10,091 bases of DNA from SAR324 cluster bacterium (GTDB lineage: Bacteria > SAR324 > XYD2-FULL-50-16). The position numbers were made by a program, and so were the translations under genes. The first letter of the stretch is position 1. Every line of letters starts with the position of its first letter. This document shows positions 7,747 to 10,091 of the stretch, piece by piece. The DNA lies in contig NVSR01000038.1 of NCBI GenBank assembly GCA_002401295.1, positions 11,432 to 21,522 of the forward strand, written 5' to 3'. The notes beneath the pieces are model-generated. The model was not told where the DNA came from. It did no database searches and was given only the letters and a program-made list of their open reading frames with translations.

Positions 7747-7965
7747 AAATTCTCCCCACCAAGTTTCAAATACTAGATCAAATTCAGTAGCTCCTCTCAG
7801 TACAACGCTCAAAAAATCAACTCTAATTCCCCAAAATGCAGGACCTATTATTGGACGAAATCGAGAGCTGCAAAGCTTTGAAACGAACAAAATGTACTTT
7901 TGCTCAAAGGGATTGGAGGCATTGGCAAAACAGTGACGGCCCGAGAATATTTGAGTCAATTTGGT
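7747..7965 (+). pseudogene. Scrambled remnant of a SMEK-domain P-loop NTPase gene
   Basis: Three blocks match the NTPase gene at 9109. Block A (7747-7770) matches the reverse complement of about 9193-9216 (22 of 24 bases), so it is inverted. Block B (7767-7800) matches 9121-9154 in direct orientation, including an exact 15-mer, and corresponds to the beginning of the gene. Block C (about 7825-7965) matches about 9636-9789, the linker and P-loop, with a 31-base identical run. About 480 bp of the gene body is missing between B and C. Within C there is a 12-nt in-frame deletion and a 1-nt loss near 7892. That loss shifts the P-loop GIGGIGKT (7909-7932) out of the upstream frame, which then stops at TGA 7934-7936. 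It cannot encode a working protein. The stretch 7966-8020 shows no match inside this window. Confidence 0.83.
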
Positions 7966-8020
7966 GAGAATTGGAGCAAACCTACCAAAAATTTTAAGCT
8001 TCATACCCGAAGAGAAGATT

Positions 8021-8024
8021 AGGA
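8021..8024 (+). promoter_or_regulatory. Ribosome binding site of the DMT permease
   Basis: AGGA (followed by AA) lies 9 nt before ATG 8034 and supports that start. Confidence 0.5.
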
Positions 8025-8033
8025 AACAATTCA

Positions 8034-8399
8034 ATGAACAGACAAAAGATCGAAAAGAGAGTCAATGGAATTTCCCCATCATTTAAGGGCTATATCTTGG
8101 CAACTCTAGGAGCGGTTGCAGCGGCCCTCTTTTTTATCCCCTACAAGAAGGGGCTTGAAACCATGAACCCGCAAGTCTATTTGTTAGCTGTTTACCTTGT
8201 CGGGTTCCTCCTTAATTTTCTGGGGAGCGGAGTCCGAAAAAAGACAAAACGACTGAATATGCCAACCCTATTAGGAGCAAGCGGATTTGCCGTACTTTCC
8301 GTAATTGGCAATATAGCCATTGGCAACTCCTTAGAAGGACTAGATCCCTCAGTAACGGTTGTCATCATTCGAACGCAGGTCGTCTTTGTAATTTTTTAG
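8034..8399 (+). CDS. DMT/EamA-family permease, N-terminal part of a frameshifted gene
   Basis: Members of the drug/metabolite transporter superfamily export or import small metabolites across the inner membrane and normally have ten transmembrane helices in two EamA repeats. This 121-residue piece supplies helices 1-4 (about 20-35, 48-66, 78-98 and 107-121) after a short basic N-terminus. It stops at TAG 8397-8399 in the middle of helix 4. The next gene piece continues the same helix in the -1 frame, and joining them gives VVFVIFLGWLILKERL, a natural EamA helix-4/loop sequence. The start is ATG 8034 with AGGA 9 nt upstream. The substrate is unknown. The full gene spans 8034-8944 and is either a pseudogene or carries a one-base sequencing error. 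Confidence 0.85.
   Translation: MNRQKIEKRVNGISPSFKGYILATLGAVAAALFFIPYKKGLETMNPQVYLLAVYLVGFLLNFLGSGVRKKTKRLNMPTLLGASGFAVLSVIGNIAIGNSLEGLDPSVTVVIIRTQVVFVIF
8391..8399 (+). other. Frameshift site in a T6 run splitting the permease gene
   Basis: The sequence ATTTTTTAG gives codons ATT TTT TAG in the upstream frame. Adding one T (T7) gives ATT TTT TTA GGT and restores a continuous permease. The lesion is thus a single-base contraction of a homopolymer, a typical site for replication slippage, assembly error or transcriptional slippage. Confidence 0.8.
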
Positions 8400-8404
8400 G
8401 TTGG

Positions 8405-8944
8405 TTGATCCTGAAAGAAAGGTTAAACCCTCTGCTTTTACCTGGGGCCCTCGTTGCCTTAGGCGGTATCTATTGGATGAACCGACAAGGGGGAAGTTTC
8501 TTATCGGGGGAACTGAGTTTTTATCTTTGGGGACTCCTGGCTGCAGCTGCTTTTGGATCAAGCCAACTCTTGTTGAAAGTTATCATCCACCAAGTTGAGC
8601 CCCTCCAGCTTAATCACGTTCGATTATTTATGGGAGCCCTATTTTTAGCCTTAACTCCCGGTACTTTGCCCAGTTTGCTCCAGCTGAGTGTAGAAGGATG
8701 GCTTTTAGCCGCTACTTCAGCAATCTTCGGACCTAGCTTATCCCGAGTGCTCCAGATGTACGCCTTGCGTTACATTCCGGTTTCTCAGTCAATTTTATTC
8801 ACCATGTTGACCCCCGTGTTCGCTTTGGTGTTATCGGTGCTGTTCTTGGGCAGCTCCCCTTCGAGTGGAGAAATCCTGGGAGGGATTATCATAATGTTGG
8901 GTATTTCAATACCGATCTTTCATCTAATCAAAACTCAACGATAG
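8405..8944 (+). CDS. DMT/EamA-family permease, C-terminal part of a frameshifted gene
   Basis: This piece continues the permease whose N-terminal part ends at 8399. The homologous reading frame resumes at 8396 (LGWLILKERL). The TTG at 8405 is only the first possible start if it were translated alone, and no good ribosome binding site precedes it. It contains the end of helix 4, helix 5 (LLLPGALVALGGIYWM) and the whole second EamA repeat with five more hydrophobic helices. It ends with a short basic tail (IKTQR). Together the two pieces give ten helices and just over 300 residues, the usual family size. The absence of other stops or indels in both parts suggests the frameshift is recent or artefactual rather than the start of long decay. 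Confidence 0.85.
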   Translation: MILKERLNPLLLPGALVALGGIYWMNRQGGSFLSGELSFYLWGLLAAAAFGSSQLLLKVIIHQVEPLQLNHVRLFMGALFLALTPGTLPSLLQLSVEGWLLAATSAIFGPSLSRVLQMYALRYIPVSQSILFTMLTPVFALVLSVLFLGSSPSSGEILGGIIIMLGISIPIFHLIKTQR

Positions 8945-9108
8945 TACCAGAACGGGATACTGCACTCCTTTTTCCATTGTTTTAATAGCTTTTTTAACCC
9001 AGAATCTTATTCGAGGATTTCAACATCGGCAACCCTCATGGGATTGATGTTTCTCATCTTATCCGACACCACAAAGAGTGGAGAATTAGGCTTAAAAAGA
9101 GCAATATT
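8945..9108. other. Intergenic spacer before the SMEK NTPase
   Basis: These 164 bp lie between the permease stop and the NTPase start. No clear hairpin terminator or promoter pair is visible. The NTPase frame is open back to 8998 but holds no ATG, GTG or TTG before 9109. AGAG at 9098-9101, 7 nt before ATG 9109, is the likely ribosome binding site. Confidence 0.4.
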
Positions 9109-10091
9109 ATGTATACACAGCAATTACTAGATCAAATTCGGTCGCTGCTCTCAATGTATGTTACAGAGCTGAAATTTGGATCTGCGGATTTGAAGCTTGG
9201 TGGAGAGAATTTTCTGAGAGACCTGCTCGCTTTGACTCACGGTTATGCATTGAAAAATATCAATGAAAGCCAAGCGAATGCTCCTGCAATAGATTTAGTG
9301 GAGGAAAATGGAGACCTCGCAATTCAAGTCACGGCAAATTCTACCATCAAAACTAAAGTCAAAGAGACCGTTGAGAAGTTCGTAAAATATCAATTTCACG
9401 AACAATACAAAAGGCTGATTGTATTTCACCTCGTTGATGAAACGGTAAAATGGGATAAAAGTATTGAAGATAGCAGCCAGTTGTATTCACTCGATTGGAA
9501 AAGGGATGTTTGGGATTTTAAGAGAATTGTAGAGCACTTAGATTCAAAAAATGATCCAGACCAATTGGAAAAGGTAAACCAATTTTTGAAAAAACATGTT
9601 GGGGAAATCCCCTCAACCTTGGGAAAACTAACCCCAATCCCCAGAAATGCAGGACCTATTATTGGGCGAAGTCAGGAGTTGCAAGACATTCATCAAAGAT
9701 TTGAAACAGCTAAAATTGTACTTCTGCTCAAAGGAATTGGTGGAATTGGAAAAACAGTGACGGCCCGAGAATATTTGAGTCGATTTGGTCACCACTATCA
9801 GGTCATGGCCTGGATCAATTTTCAAAGGGACTGGGAGAAGAGCCTCGTCAGTGAATTGCTTCCTTATTTTGAGTTCTCTGGTGAGGAGAAAGAGGTTTAT
9901 AAGAAGATCCTGCTAAAACTCCAAAATATGGCAGGCAAGAAAATTCTCGTTCTAGATAATTTCAACAAGCCAAATCAACAAAGGGAGTTGCAACAGGCTT
10001 TGCATGATTGGCATATTTTAATCACCTCCCGGCAAGAGATGAACTTTCCCGTGATTCCAATTGATGAGTTCTCATTAGAAGAAGGGATCCA
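9109..10091 (+). CDS. SMEK-domain-like protein with P-loop (STAND/NB-ARC-like) NTPase domain, 3' truncated by the window
   Basis: The first 327 codons are visible and the frame is open to the window end. Residues about 1-120 resemble the SMEK domain that caps many prokaryotic NTPases. The features are an initial LLDQIRSLLSMYVTELK helix, GGENFLRDLLALTHGY, N-x-PAIDL with D62, AIQVT (71-75), then KVKETVEKFV and YKRLIVFHL. After a linker, a motif AGPIIGRSQEL precedes the P-loop GIGGIGKT (209-216, nt 9733-9756). Next come a Walker B-like KILVLDNF (278-285) and ITSR (305-308). The order P-loop, LDN, TSR is characteristic of NB-ARC/STAND ATPases. Such proteins usually carry a C-terminal repeat sensor, which would lie beyond the window. 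By analogy with the Avs/NLR-like proteins it may sense a phage or stress trigger; this is inference. A decayed paralogue lies at 7747-7965, on the other side of the permease. Confidence 0.85.
   Translation, partial: MYTQQLLDQIRSLLSMYVTELKFGSADLKLGGENFLRDLLALTHGYALKNINESQANAPAIDLVEENGDLAIQVTANSTIKTKVKETVEKFVKYQFHEQYKRLIVFHLVDETVKWDKSIEDSSQLYSLDWKRDVWDFKRIVEHLDSKNDPDQLEKVNQFLKKHVGEIPSTLGKLTPIPRNAGPIIGRSQELQDIHQRFETAKIVLLLKGIGGIGKTVTAREYLSRFGHHYQVMAWINFQRDWEKSLVSELLPYFEFSGEEKEVYKKILLKLQNMAGKKILVLDNFNKPNQQRELQQALHDWHILITSRQEMNFPVIPIDEFSLEEGI

Noticed and set aside
7690..8034. Minus-strand open frame of 114 codons across the remnant.
   Set aside because: It reads mostly through reverse-complemented NTPase remnant sequence and the CACGAAG repeat. 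The LRALRVLRG ending is just the translated repeat.
8998..9108. Upstream in-frame extension of the SMEK NTPase.
   Set aside because: The frame is open from 8998 but has no ATG, GTG or TTG before 9109, and 9109 has a suitable ribosome binding site.

Overview
The window looks like chromosomal DNA of a Gram-negative, probably motile, heterotrophic bacterium. The main clues are a two-transmembrane chemoreceptor with a periplasmic sensing domain and a fused PutA-type proline catabolic enzyme. The phylum cannot be fixed from sequence reading alone. No tRNA, rRNA, CRISPR array, transposase or complete insertion sequence was seen.

Layout. (1) Bases 1-2166: 3' part of a putA-like gene, covering the whole P5C dehydrogenase half and the C-terminal domain; the start lies upstream. 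(2) Bases 2192-2215: a rho-independent terminator that reads correctly on the minus strand. (3) Bases 2428-2670 (+): a small XRE-like helix-turn-helix protein. Its stop overlaps that of the convergent minus-strand pair of a fatty acid hydroxylase/sterol desaturase-superfamily membrane protein (4251-3415) and uracil-DNA glycosylase ung (3371-2667). (4) Bases 4252-4566: a divergent intergenic region with a perfect 12-bp palindrome. (5) Bases 4567-6756 (+): a methyl-accepting chemotaxis protein, followed 50 bp later by a PhzF-family isomerase (6807-7673).

(6) The right end, from about 7690, is an accessory-type region. It starts with three tandem 9-mers (CACGAAGRR). Next is a scrambled, decayed remnant (about 7747-7965) of a SMEK-domain/P-loop NTPase gene. 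A 10-TM DMT/EamA permease gene follows, split by a one-base frameshift in a T6 run (8034-8944). The 5' part of an intact SMEK-P-loop (STAND/NB-ARC-like) NTPase gene then runs off the window (9109-10091).

The remnant and the intact gene are paralogous. In the P-loop block nearly all differences are synonymous, so the remnant was once a working protein-coding gene. One piece of the remnant is inverted relative to the rest. A fused SMEK-like N-terminal domain plus a STAND-type NTPase is an architecture expected of intracellular sensors, including antiphage ones. This is the best candidate in the window for a little-described system.

The left two thirds are ordinary metabolic, repair and chemotaxis genes that do not form an obvious pathway. 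Only the minus-strand hydroxylase-ung pair (43-bp gap) and possibly the MCP-PhzF pair look co-transcribed.
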